Shown piece after piece: positions 44,475 through 52,530 of a DNA stretch of 54,670 nt. The position numbers and the translations under genes were made by a program. Each line of letters opens with the position of its first letter. The stretch's first letter is position 1. The notes beneath the pieces are model-generated. The model had not been told where the DNA came from and did not search any database. It saw nothing but the letters and a program-made list of their open reading frames with translations. The DNA is from Acinetobacter lwoffii (GTDB taxonomy: Bacteria; Pseudomonadota; Gammaproteobacteria; Pseudomonadales; Moraxellaceae): NCBI RefSeq assembly GCF_024129735.1, contig NZ_JAMXXK010000018.1, forward strand, positions 1 to 54,670. The letters are read 5' to 3'.

Positions 44475-45062
44475 TTAGAATGGCAGATCATCATCTAAAT
44501 CAGCAGGTGCAGTGCTTGCCGGAGCCACTTGTGGTTTCGGTGCAAAATTTCCTGGATTATTATTTGGGTAACCACTACCACTAGGTTGCGGATTGCCATA
44601 CGTATTATTGTTAGGCTGCTGATTGCCATACGTATTATTGTTAGGCTGCTGCTGATTACGGTTCATCCCATTTTGATTAGGATAACCACTGTTGTCACCA
44701 CCTGCGCTCTGTTCAGATTGCTGACGATTGTCTAACATTTGCATTTGATCGCCACGAATTTCTGTAGTGTAGCGTTCTTGTCCACTTTGGTCTGTCCACT
44801 GACGGGTACGTAAAGAACCTTCAATATAAACCTTGGAACCTTTACGTAAAAATTGCTGGGCAATTTCACCTAAACGATTATGTAATACAATACGATGCCA
44901 TTCCGTTTGTTCCTTACGCTCACCAGTACTTTTATCTACCCATGAATCGCTAGTAGCAATAGAAAATTGTGTTAGCGATCCGCCATTAGGAAAAGTTTTA
45001 GTCTCTGGATCTTTTCCTAATGAGCCAATCAAAATGACCTTATTAACAGAACCTCTAGCCAT
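44475..45062 (-). CDS. ssb: Second, complete SSB carried by the element
   Basis: 195 residues from ATG 45062 ([20 protein letters not shown]), chosen over the adjacent ATG at 45065 because AAGAGG is then five bases upstream. The OB fold is closely similar to the chromosomal SSB at 26039 (nearly identical from [18 protein letters not shown] on), but the linker differs, containing three [14 protein letters not shown] repeats, and it ends DDDLPF. Thus it is a diverged paralogue and not a duplication made by insertion. It keeps its own start and terminator, and could supply SSB when the element breaks the host gene. Confidence 0.93.
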   Translation of the reverse strand: MARGSVNKVILIGSLGKDPETKTFPNGGSLTQFSIATSDSWVDKSTGERKEQTEWHRIVLHNRLGEIAQQFLRKGSKVYIEGSLRTRQWTDQSGQERYTTEIRGDQMQMLDNRQQSEQSAGGDNSGYPNQNGMNRNQQQPNNNTYGNQQPNNNTYGNPQPSGSGYPNNNPGNFAPKPQVAPASTAPADLDDDLPF

Positions 45063-45128
45063 CATAACCTCTTGAATTCAATATATTTAACTTAAAACTA
45101 ACCAACTATAACTTACTATATAAGGTTA

Positions 45129-45737
45129 TCAGCGATCCTTAAAACTTTCCGTAATGGAAATAATTTTAGAACATTCTATATCATTTTTCATTGTTTGAAT
45201 TTGATCTTTTGCTTCCTTCAATCTTTCACTTCCAAAATACTTAACCTCAAAATTTTTTATTATATGATTCAATTTCTTATTTCCTCCAATTTTTTGATTT
45301 AACAAAGAAGTTACTATATACAAGTTTGTTTCAAGATTCTTTATACAATTTTCATCATTCTGATGAACTGTATTTTCTAAACTATCCTCTAATTCAGTAA
45401 ATTGAGCCAATAATCGACTATTCTTTAGCTTGAGTTCTGTAATCTGTTTTGTTTTTTCTTCAATGATTTGCTTGGATGATTTTTTTTTCTCATTCTGTGG
45501 CTTGTTTGAAGCAATGTCTGCAATTTTTTTATCTAGCTCTTGTAGTAACTCAGCATGTATGTATGCTTTTGTCACACTATTTTTCGCATACAAAGTAGTC
45601 TGACCAACAGAAGAACCATCTTCAAATTTAGCATTGTTAATAATTTCTGCTTTGGTAATTTTCTTTCCACCAATATTTTGAAGTTGCTCAAATGACTCTC
45701 TTATAGCCCTTTCAAATTTATCTTTACTGTTTGCCAC
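45129..45737 (-). CDS. Small coiled-coil accessory protein of the recombinase cluster
   Basis: 202 residues. The first 60 (FEQLQNIGGKKITKAEIINN, VGQTTLYAKNSVTKAYIHAE) resemble the winged-helix-like start of small proteins encoded with Tn554-type recombinases (TnpC/DUF6262-like). The rest is a long coiled coil (EKTKQITELKLKNSRLLAQF). In Tn554 TnpC influences frequency and orientation of transposition; by position this is the equivalent of cp3 in SE elements. It is the last of four co-directional genes, 66 bases after the 605-aa recombinase. Confidence 0.7.
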   Translation of the reverse strand: MANSKDKFERAIRESFEQLQNIGGKKITKAEIINNAKFEDGSSVGQTTLYAKNSVTKAYIHAELLQELDKKIADIASNKPQNEKKKSSKQIIEEKTKQITELKLKNSRLLAQFTELEDSLENTVHQNDENCIKNLETNLYIVTSLLNQKIGGNKKLNHIIKNFEVKYFGSERLKEAKDQIQTMKNDIECSKIISITESFKDR

Positions 45738-45803
45738 AAATGATCCTACTCAAGTTATCCAATTTAATATATCCAAGTTTAATCCTTAACACTTCCCATA
45801 AAA

Positions 45804-47621
45804 CTATGAGGTAACTTTCGATTTCTCAGCCAACTGAATGGAATTTAACATCTTCTCTGCTTGAGAAATAAATATTTTAGAACTTTCAACAAGTTTTTTA
45901 TTTTTACTAGAATCAATAACATCTTGATGTAATTTGATTCTTCTCTCCCAGTGAGCTTTACGAGAGTTATCAATAGCAAAATTAGGACACTTTAAACATA
46001 AAGAGTCTGTTCTCTTTATTGGATCTAAGCCTATACCATCAGTCCGACATAAAGCTTTGTCTAATCCTTTATTATTGATGAAACAGTATCCATCTGAATG
46101 AGCAACTACACGCATGTCATTGGTTTGAATAAATTCATCCACAAAATCAGCAATAGCTGTGGAGTCCAATAATTTTGATTTAGCTTGAATTAGTCTACTA
46201 TACCTTTCAAGGGTTTCACTGATTTGTCCACTTAGTATAATTTTCCCTTGGAAAGCTCTATTTAATAGATCAAATGCTAAATCTTGCTCTGTCTCCCCCA
46301 TAAACTGCCAAATGTCTTCATCATCCGTATATTTCTTTGTAAAAGCCGTACTATTATGTTTCAACATCAAGGATAATTCTTCCAAATCTCCTATCTCAAA
46401 TCTCCAAGTCCACAACATTGCATATGCTCGTCTAAACATATGAGGTTTTAATTCTATTCTTTCAAATTTTGCTGATTCCGCAAAATGCCTTAAAATGACA
46501 TATAGTCCATTTGTAGTAAGGTAAAAAGTTTTATCACCTTTTCCACTGTCTGAATGACCAAAAGGTAATTTTAGTAAGATTGTTTCATTTTTTGATTTTT
46601 CTCGATTATATGAAGCCAATTCTAAAATAACGCCAAGCGCGTCTTTAACTTCTTGAATAACAGCCCGTTCTGTTCGTTTTCCTGTTTGTGTTCCCGCAGT
46701 TTTTTTTTCTAACCCAATAAGAATATCAAGTTCAGTATTTAATAGCTCTAAAACATCAGCTTCTTTAGTAAGTGATAGTTCATGCTTTCGCTCAGCCAAT
46801 AACATCAAAATGATTGTTACTGCCGCACCGTATAGAGCACGGACTTTACTTTGTAGTTCACTCGATTTAATACCTGTTAGCTTATAAAATTTCGCGTACA
46901 TTGATCTATGATATATAGAACTATCTGCATGTATCTCCATATATTGTTTAAGTAAACTCAAAGTATATTCAGACTCTTTTACCAACTTAAGAGCATGATT
47001 TAATAAAGCAAAAATTTCTTGAGGATAAAGTGTAGGGGTATGTCCATTTTGAACTGAATAGGCTTTTGCTAACAAGTATATTTTTTTTGTTTTAAAAGGA
47101 TTAAAGCTTAATGATTCTTTTAAATATTTCCTTAAAGAATAAATATGTGAAATCACTGTCAACTTCATTAGAACAGAGTTTTGCGTTAATCCTCTTAGCG
47201 ATATATGTTCGCAAAATGAAATTATGTCATCCTGTTTTACTTCTGATAAATCAAAACAATTTCGCTCAAAACACAACCATTCGTAAAATTCTCGGATACT
47301 ACGGCAACTTATAGCTAAAGTGCTAGTGGTGTTACATTTGCTTTCTGAAGCCTCCATTATCCAATATGCAAGTTCTTTTGCGGCATTCTTCCAATAATCC
47401 CATCTATGAAAAATACCCTTATAGTTTTCTAAAGTGTAAACATTCCAGCTAATTGTATATCTTGACTTATCATCAGTAATAATATGAGGTTTTAATTTCC
47501 AAACATCATCCTCATACTTATTTTTTAACCAAGCTATTTCATGATTTATAAGATTATCATGCTTTTCTCTATCATTATCTTGTTGCGCTGAAATGGCATA
47601 CGACTTTAAATTTTCAATCAT
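45804..47621 (-). CDS. Tyrosine recombinase, second type (605 aa)
   Basis: 605 residues. The catalytic domain spans about 270-470: Arg I in LLAERKHELSLTKEA, His-x-x-Arg in LKPHMFRRAYAMLW, His III in LSLMLKHNSTAF and Tyr in FTKKYTDDED, so the catalytic set appears complete. The C-terminal region has a Cys group (ALCRTDG ... SLCLKCPNFAID, residues about 525-550) that may bind zinc, as in large Tn554-type recombinases. Ten bases separate it from the 690-aa gene. By order it corresponds to intB of SE elements. Confidence 0.83.
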   Translation of the reverse strand: MIENLKSYAISAQQDNDREKHDNLINHEIAWLKNKYEDDVWKLKPHIITDDKSRYTISWNVYTLENYKGIFHRWDYWKNAAKELAYWIMEASESKCNTTSTLAISCRSIREFYEWLCFERNCFDLSEVKQDDIISFCEHISLRGLTQNSVLMKLTVISHIYSLRKYLKESLSFNPFKTKKIYLLAKAYSVQNGHTPTLYPQEIFALLNHALKLVKESEYTLSLLKQYMEIHADSSIYHRSMYAKFYKLTGIKSSELQSKVRALYGAAVTIILMLLAERKHELSLTKEADVLELLNTELDILIGLEKKTAGTQTGKRTERAVIQEVKDALGVILELASYNREKSKNETILLKLPFGHSDSGKGDKTFYLTTNGLYVILRHFAESAKFERIELKPHMFRRAYAMLWTWRFEIGDLEELSLMLKHNSTAFTKKYTDDEDIWQFMGETEQDLAFDLLNRAFQGKIILSGQISETLERYSRLIQAKSKLLDSTAIADFVDEFIQTNDMRVVAHSDGYCFINNKGLDKALCRTDGIGLDPIKRTDSLCLKCPNFAIDNSRKAHWERRIKLHQDVIDSSKNKKLVESSKIFISQAEKMLNSIQLAEKSKVTS

Positions 47622-47630
47622 ATATAACTC

Positions 47631-49703
47631 TTAAGATAAGGGGGGAAGCTTAATAGTTTCAGCTAGTGTTAGAGCAGATTTTTTATCAATCTCCAGAACA
47701 TTTTCTAGTAAACTCTGATACTTGACCAACCTTGGCAACCAGTATTTTTCCCATCTTATTGGATTTTGAAACTTCAATTCATTCTCAGAATCACTTATGA
47801 TTTTTTCCCATGCAATCCACTCTGCAATTATCGCATCATCTTTAAACCATATTCTCTTAGCATCACAATTGATCCATTCATCTACAGCATCTTCTATTGC
47901 TGTATTTAATAGCTGTCGGTTATTAGAAGAATCATTTTTTAATGCATTTTCAACAAGGTAGTTCTGAAATTTTTTAGATTTACTCAATATCATGGATTGC
48001 GTTAATACACGCTCAGTATAGATTTTCGTTGTTTCGGAATTAGAGTGATTCAGTAATTTTTGAATTACCCTCGTACTTTCTCCACACAATTTTTGAATCA
48101 ATACTATGGTTGGTCTAAAATTTTGTCCAGTACATCCACCTTCTACTAAAGGCGAAATAAAGGGATCTTCTTTAGCTAAATCAGCTAAAAATCTCTTAAC
48201 AATATTTACTACTGTAGAGCTATCTAAAGTATGGATATCTCTTCTTGCACTCATAGTATTGCGTTGTATAAATAATGGGGTCTTTTTTTGTAGAATTAGA
48301 CTATTTGACTCATTAGTCTGAATACTCTTCAATACAGAAATCATTCTTTCAGAATGCTTGATACATAATGAAATCATAGGATCTGTTGTTTTTATATCTT
48401 TTTCTATTGGCTTATTTGCTCTAGGTTTGTCCATAAAAACATGTGTTTTTCCTTCTTTCGAACTAGGCTTAAAACTTGTTAAATATGTATAAAAAGCAAC
48501 ACAATCAACATTTGGTGCAATTTCAATATGAGAAAGTAAACCCACAATGAAAGGAGCTAATGTTTCTGGAGTTGGAAAAAATGCTGAATGTACCCTAGAA
48601 GAACCCCATTTTCTATATTTCAGATAGTCGCTTATACCTTTAGGCCATTTTATTGATTCTGGTAAAATACGTCCATAGTGTGCATAAAGAATCGACAATG
48701 CTAGTTCAATAGTCCTAGGATCATCCCTTCCATCTGAATCAATATAGTAAGTTTCAACTTTATTAAATTTTTCTTTTTGTTCCAATAACAGATTGTTAAT
48801 ACTTTTATTCAAGATAGTCATATCATCAATATTGGTTGACATCCCATTTAATAAGTTTTTAACCCTGCTACTTTTCCAACCTTTCGTACGAAAAAATTCT
48901 TCCATTCCTTTAGGCCAATATTTTACTGCTGGAATATTATCTCCAAATTTTGAATATAATATTTGGAATGCTTCTTCCAGTGTTCTTTCACGTCTACGAT
49001 AAAAAGAATTAAAATCAGTTACACATCTTAATTTTTCAAGATCATTCTCACTTAGCTGTTCTATTATTTTTTCTACCTTTTCCCAATCCTCTTCCCATTT
49101 ATATATATCAACAATGGCCTTTTTATGAATGATATCTATTGCGCCTAAAGAATAATTTAGAGCTTTAGCTTGCAAGTGCTCTAACTCAAACCGATCCATG
49201 ATAACTTTAATATCTTGATGATCAAAATGGCTATCATCCTCAATATAACATCTAGCTATTTCAGCAAAAGAATCTTTTTGATTGCTATTAAAATTTGAGA
49301 AATTAGGAGGAATAGGGAAATCTTCAATAATATCTTCACTAATTAAACCTTTAACAAATGCAGAAGCTCTAGAAAATTTTTGGTACTTAGTGGATAAACC
49401 ATTTTCTACATTAGTATCTAAGGATTTTTTATATTTAATAATTGATTTCTCATCAATTTTTTCACTATGTTTTGAAATAAATCTAAGAAAATTTCTTAAT
49501 TCCAGAAAGACAGCTCTGCTAGACTGTTGTCCCTTTAAATATATTTTTAAAGCCGTAGCTATTGCATGAATATTCTCTAAATTAGTTAAATCACTAATAT
49601 CATAGGTCTTTTCTTCAACAGTAATTTCTAATTTAGGAAATTCTATAATAGATTCTTTTATCAATGGTTTTAGTACAATAAGTTCACGCTTTAGCTTAGT
49701 CAT
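47631..49703 (-). CDS. Large recombinase-like protein with duplicated DNA-binding-like repeat (690 aa)
   Basis: 690 residues. The last 180 contain a degenerate tyrosine-recombinase motif: QNFRPTIVLIQKLCGESTRV has Gln in place of the usual His, while LLNHSNSETTKIYTERVLTQ keeps His and Tyr; no Arg I was found. The middle has two related units, AFQILYSKFGDNIPAVKYWP (about 238) and LSILYAHYGRILPESIKWPK (about 332), each followed by KG and W-x-SSRV. It overlaps the 374-aa gene by eight bases. It corresponds in order to cp2 of SE elements and may be a DNA-binding, non-catalytic partner. Confidence 0.75.
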   Translation of the reverse strand: MTKLKRELIVLKPLIKESIIEFPKLEITVEEKTYDISDLTNLENIHAIATALKIYLKGQQSSRAVFLELRNFLRFISKHSEKIDEKSIIKYKKSLDTNVENGLSTKYQKFSRASAFVKGLISEDIIEDFPIPPNFSNFNSNQKDSFAEIARCYIEDDSHFDHQDIKVIMDRFELEHLQAKALNYSLGAIDIIHKKAIVDIYKWEEDWEKVEKIIEQLSENDLEKLRCVTDFNSFYRRRERTLEEAFQILYSKFGDNIPAVKYWPKGMEEFFRTKGWKSSRVKNLLNGMSTNIDDMTILNKSINNLLLEQKEKFNKVETYYIDSDGRDDPRTIELALSILYAHYGRILPESIKWPKGISDYLKYRKWGSSRVHSAFFPTPETLAPFIVGLLSHIEIAPNVDCVAFYTYLTSFKPSSKEGKTHVFMDKPRANKPIEKDIKTTDPMISLCIKHSERMISVLKSIQTNESNSLILQKKTPLFIQRNTMSARRDIHTLDSSTVVNIVKRFLADLAKEDPFISPLVEGGCTGQNFRPTIVLIQKLCGESTRVIQKLLNHSNSETTKIYTERVLTQSMILSKSKKFQNYLVENALKNDSSNNRQLLNTAIEDAVDEWINCDAKRIWFKDDAIIAEWIAWEKIISDSENELKFQNPIRWEKYWLPRLVKYQSLLENVLEIDKKSALTLAETIKLPPLS

Positions 49704-50820
49704 TCATATCTTCCAAATGAATACTGGCAGTATATATATCTAATGTTGAAGAATGACTATGCCTTGTAAGCGTCTTCGTAACTTCACGAGGGTCACGAAT
49801 ATGCTTGAGCTGGGAAATTTTTTTAAGCTTATCTGTAGCAAATCTATGTCTTAACCCATGTACCCATACGTATTGGTCTTGTGTTAGGTTGCCATTTTCC
49901 AAAGCTTGCAGCCATCTAGATCTAAGTTGATTAGAGAATGTTCGACGATGAAGTGCTTGACCTGTTGTAGAGGAAATAAATACCTGTTGTGGTGGAATAT
50001 ATGCCTTACGCTGTAGTCGTGCTTCATTCTTAAATTTTTTTATTAACTGATTCCGTTCAGATTCAATATAGTCCAACGTTTTTTTTAATAAAATTCCACT
50101 CACCGGAATCCGTGCTTTCTTTTTTCCCTTTGTTACAGTCAATTCAATAAAGGAATTATTTTTCTCTATAATATTTTGTTCTAGAGTCTCCCTTGACGGT
50201 ATCTGATCAACGCTTAACGCACATATTTCATGTGCCCGCAATCCACACCTACGTCCCCACTCAACCATCAAATTAAAGCGAATTTCTAAATCTTCAGACT
50301 TAAAGTATTCTTCACTTAATACCGTTTCAATCCATTCATCTCTTGGCGCAATTTTAGGTGATGCCCCTTGTTTGTTATAGTATTTAACCAAATTATGGGT
50401 GACACCATTTTTGGTCTGAAAAACTTTTATTTTAAATTTAGAAGTTACTCCTATTAGATTTTTACAATAATTATTATTTTCACACCAAAACAAGAAATCA
50501 ATTACGCTAGATAATAATTGTGATACGTAACCTTCAGAGCCGGGATTCCGATTCGATATTTGATTTGCGTAAGCCTCTAACCAGTACTCATCTATATGAT
50601 CAAACGAACACTCTTTATTTTCAAGTTCTAACTGAGAAATGAAGTCACATACATGCTTGGTATAGGTATGCAAAGTACCTTCGCTCCATAAAACTCTTTG
50701 AGATAGAAAATATTTAAGTGTGAGGCGATTTATAATGTGTTCATTATTTAAAATTAGGGGAAATTTTTTATGAGATTTTCCAGCAAAGATTACTTCATCA
50801 GCGTAATCAACATATGCCAT
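49696..50820 (-). CDS. Tyrosine recombinase, first type (374 aa)
   Basis: 374 residues with an N-terminal SAM-like core-binding domain (about 30-130: LTLKYFLSQRVLWSEGTLHT) and a complete catalytic domain: Arg I in WGRRCGLRAHEICALS, the Lys strand in TVTKGKKKARIPVSG, His-x-x-Arg in WVHGLRHRFATDKL, His III in TLTRHSHSSTLDIY and the Tyr in the same segment. It is the first gene of the four and its start lies about 105 bases inside the element's right terminus, as expected for an integrase near its att site. Corresponds to intA/TnpA. Confidence 0.92.
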   Translation of the reverse strand: MAYVDYADEVIFAGKSHKKFPLILNNEHIINRLTLKYFLSQRVLWSEGTLHTYTKHVCDFISQLELENKECSFDHIDEYWLEAYANQISNRNPGSEGYVSQLLSSVIDFLFWCENNNYCKNLIGVTSKFKIKVFQTKNGVTHNLVKYYNKQGASPKIAPRDEWIETVLSEEYFKSEDLEIRFNLMVEWGRRCGLRAHEICALSVDQIPSRETLEQNIIEKNNSFIELTVTKGKKKARIPVSGILLKKTLDYIESERNQLIKKFKNEARLQRKAYIPPQQVFISSTTGQALHRRTFSNQLRSRWLQALENGNLTQDQYVWVHGLRHRFATDKLKKISQLKHIRDPREVTKTLTRHSHSSTLDIYTASIHLEDMND

Positions 50821-50901
50821 ATATCCACCTTAACTGTTTGAATGAACCATGATTTCTTAACATAGCACTGAAACGAACATAAATGAATATACAGCATTCT
50901 T

Positions 50902-50936
50902 AGAGTAAAGTATTAGAGTAAACTATTAGTGAGCAA
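50902..50936 (+). repeat. Right terminus of the integrative element
   Basis: ATTAGTGAGCAA (50925-50936) is the exact inverse of the left end. It is preceded by two direct copies of AGAGTAAA[G/C]TATTAG (from 50902 and 50915), likely recombinase-binding arms; AGTAAAG also stands next to the left terminus. Confidence 0.75.
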
Positions 50937-50961
50937 TAATAACTTTATTTACACCACGCAT
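50926..50961 (-). pseudogene. ssb: Orphaned 5' end of chromosomal ssb
   Basis: From ATG 50961 the minus strand reads MRGVNKVI, the native SSB start in Acinetobacter, then enters the element terminus and stops (IAH and TAA). TAGGAAG lies upstream. These are the native ssb start codon and, beyond it toward 51012, the native promoter region. The rest of the gene is 24 kb away at 26039-26611. Confidence 0.9.
50938..50946 (-). repeat. ssb target sequence at the right junction
   Basis: AAAGTTATT on the minus strand, imperfect partner of AAAGTCATC at 26603-26611. Confidence 0.65.
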
Positions 50962-51012
50962 TTGCCGTTTACTTCCTATATATTTCTGTATTTTACTTTA
51001 TAAGAGTTATGC

Positions 51013-52377
51013 TTAAATGGCTACCTCTTTACCCAACAAGTGCGTTAATTGTTGTCGCGAAGCATCATCAATCTGCTGTTTATCGACTTTTACATAGGCA
51101 ACTTGCTGTTCAGACATCACCACGACCTCTTCAATACCACGAATCGCCAAAAGCTGAGAAGTCCATTCGTCAGTTTGTCTGCTTTCCGGCAAACGCAACA
51201 CCAGCGATGACAGATAGCGTGGCTGTGCCAGGCCAAAACTCATCAGCAGCCAGATTATCGCAATCCCTGTCAGGATACTCCAGCCCATCGAGGTATTGTT
51301 CAGCAGTAATAATTGTCCGCCAATCATACCGCCAAAGAACGCCCCTAAAAACTGGCTGCTGGCATTTACGCCCATTGCGGTGGCTTTGGACTGGATCGGT
51401 GCCGCTTTCGACAACCAGGACGGCAACAAGGCTTCCATCACATTAAAAGCAATAAAGAACAGCCCTAGACCAATCAGCAAGACATATTTGGATTCAAAAC
51501 CAAATGCCATCACCATTAGGCCCAGAATAATGCCAGTAATGGCCACCAGAAAAATCGCGCGCATTTTGTGGTATTTTTCTGCCAGGATAATACTTGGAAA
51601 AGCAAAAAACAGGCTCAGCACCAACAGCGGCAAATATACCCAGCCATGACTGGACAGTGGCAGATCAGCAAATTCGATCAGCTGCGAAGGTACATAGATA
51701 AACATCGCGGTGAGCAATAAATGCAGGGTAAAGACCGACACATGCAGACGGTTCAGATCCCCGATTTTGATTACCTGTTTCAACTGTGCCAGATAGCCCT
51801 GCTGAAAGTTTTTATGATGCCGCGTGACTTTAGGCACCATCAACAGCATGGCAATCGCCGCCAGGCCCATCACCGTGGTCACCCAGAACAACCCAGAGAT
51901 ACCGACCAGACCCGTCAGCCAAGGCCCCAGACTAAAGGCCACCACAAAAGACAGGCCGATACTCATGCCCATCATGGCCATGGCTTTCATGCGGTTTTCT
52001 TCACGGGTAACGTCTGCCAGCAGTGCCATCACCACAGCGGATACCGCACCACCACCAGCGATTGCACGGCCGATAATCACGCCATAAATGGTGTCCGACA
52101 TGGCCGCAATTGCACCGCCCAGCGCAAATAGTAGCAGCCCTAAAACCACCAGTGGCTTACGGCTATAACGGTCCGCAATCAGGCTGAATGGAATCTGTAA
52201 CAGTGCCTGGGTCAGACCATAGACCCCGACCGCCAAACCGATCAGTGCAGGCGTCGCATATTGATATGCCTGCCCTGCCACAGAAAATACCGGGATAATC
52301 ATAAACAACCCCAGCATGCGCAGTGCAAAAATACTGCTCAGGGCAAAGGTTGAACGACGTTCTAAAGCATTCATCAT
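51013..52377 (-). CDS. YajR-like MFS transporter
   Basis: 454 residues. Twelve membrane helices fill the first 385; the loop 2-3 signature is LIADRYSRKPLVVLGL and helix 5 region is FVVAFSLGPWLTG. The last 65 residues (RQTDEWTSQLLAIRGIEEVV, VAYVKVDKQQIDDASRQQL) form a ferredoxin-like domain like the YAM domain of YajR. It is an exporter of unknown substrate. The gene directly precedes the native ssb promoter, which confirms the original chromosome order MFS - ssb. Confidence 0.88.
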   Translation of the reverse strand: MMNALERRSTFALSSIFALRMLGLFMIIPVFSVAGQAYQYATPALIGLAVGVYGLTQALLQIPFSLIADRYSRKPLVVLGLLLFALGGAIAAMSDTIYGVIIGRAIAGGGAVSAVVMALLADVTREENRMKAMAMMGMSIGLSFVVAFSLGPWLTGLVGISGLFWVTTVMGLAAIAMLLMVPKVTRHHKNFQQGYLAQLKQVIKIGDLNRLHVSVFTLHLLLTAMFIYVPSQLIEFADLPLSSHGWVYLPLLVLSLFFAFPSIILAEKYHKMRAIFLVAITGIILGLMVMAFGFESKYVLLIGLGLFFIAFNVMEALLPSWLSKAAPIQSKATAMGVNASSQFLGAFFGGMIGGQLLLLNNTSMGWSILTGIAIIWLLMSFGLAQPRYLSSLVLRLPESRQTDEWTSQLLAIRGIEEVVVMSEQQVAYVKVDKQQIDDASRQQLTHLLGKEVAI

Positions 52378-52485
52378 AAATTATGGCGATTGGGTTAATT
52401 AATCTGGAGCCCAGATTATAGGACATTCAGCTCATTAATAAGACATGAATTTTATTTGAAATAAAGATGATGCCAATCTAAAAAC

Positions 52486-52516
52486 AAAAAAGCGCAGCAG
52501 GAGCTACGCTTTTTAT
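52486..52516 (-). terminator. Terminator of the DUF475 gene
   Basis: AAAAGCG.AGC / GCT.CGCTTTT hairpin with T run on the minus strand. Confidence 0.8.
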
Positions 52517-52530
52517 TCAGGAACAGCGCT

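Larger units (their letters stand above)
26610..50936. mobile_element. 24.3-kb integrative element inserted in ssb, carrying a defence island and a spare ssb
   Basis: Defined by exact 12-base inverted termini and by ssb being split across the two junctions. The right end holds four co-directional genes (374, 690, 605 and 202 aa) with tyrosine-recombinase features, intA about 105 bases from the terminus. This resembles, from memory, strand-biased circularizing integrative elements (intA-cp2-intB-cp3) and more distantly Tn554 tnpABC. Cargo: NERD/pseudo-helicase module, type I restriction operon, Mrr-like nuclease, second ssb. Two IS traces (27105 and 33244) lie within. No conjugation or phage genes were seen. 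Confidence 0.85.

Noticed and set aside
44475..45065. The second ssb as a duplication created by insertion of the element
   Set aside because: Its linker and N terminus differ clearly from the host copy, and the host gene is accounted for by the two junction fragments, so it is cargo.
45129..50820. Recombinase-in-trio (RIT) element
   Set aside because: Sizes (374, 690, 605, 202 aa), the fourth small gene, and the Cys motif fit the Tn554/SE type better.
26610..50936. Prophage or conjugative element
   Set aside because: No capsid, terminase, tail, relaxase, or type IV secretion genes are present; only recombinases, restriction genes, and cargo.
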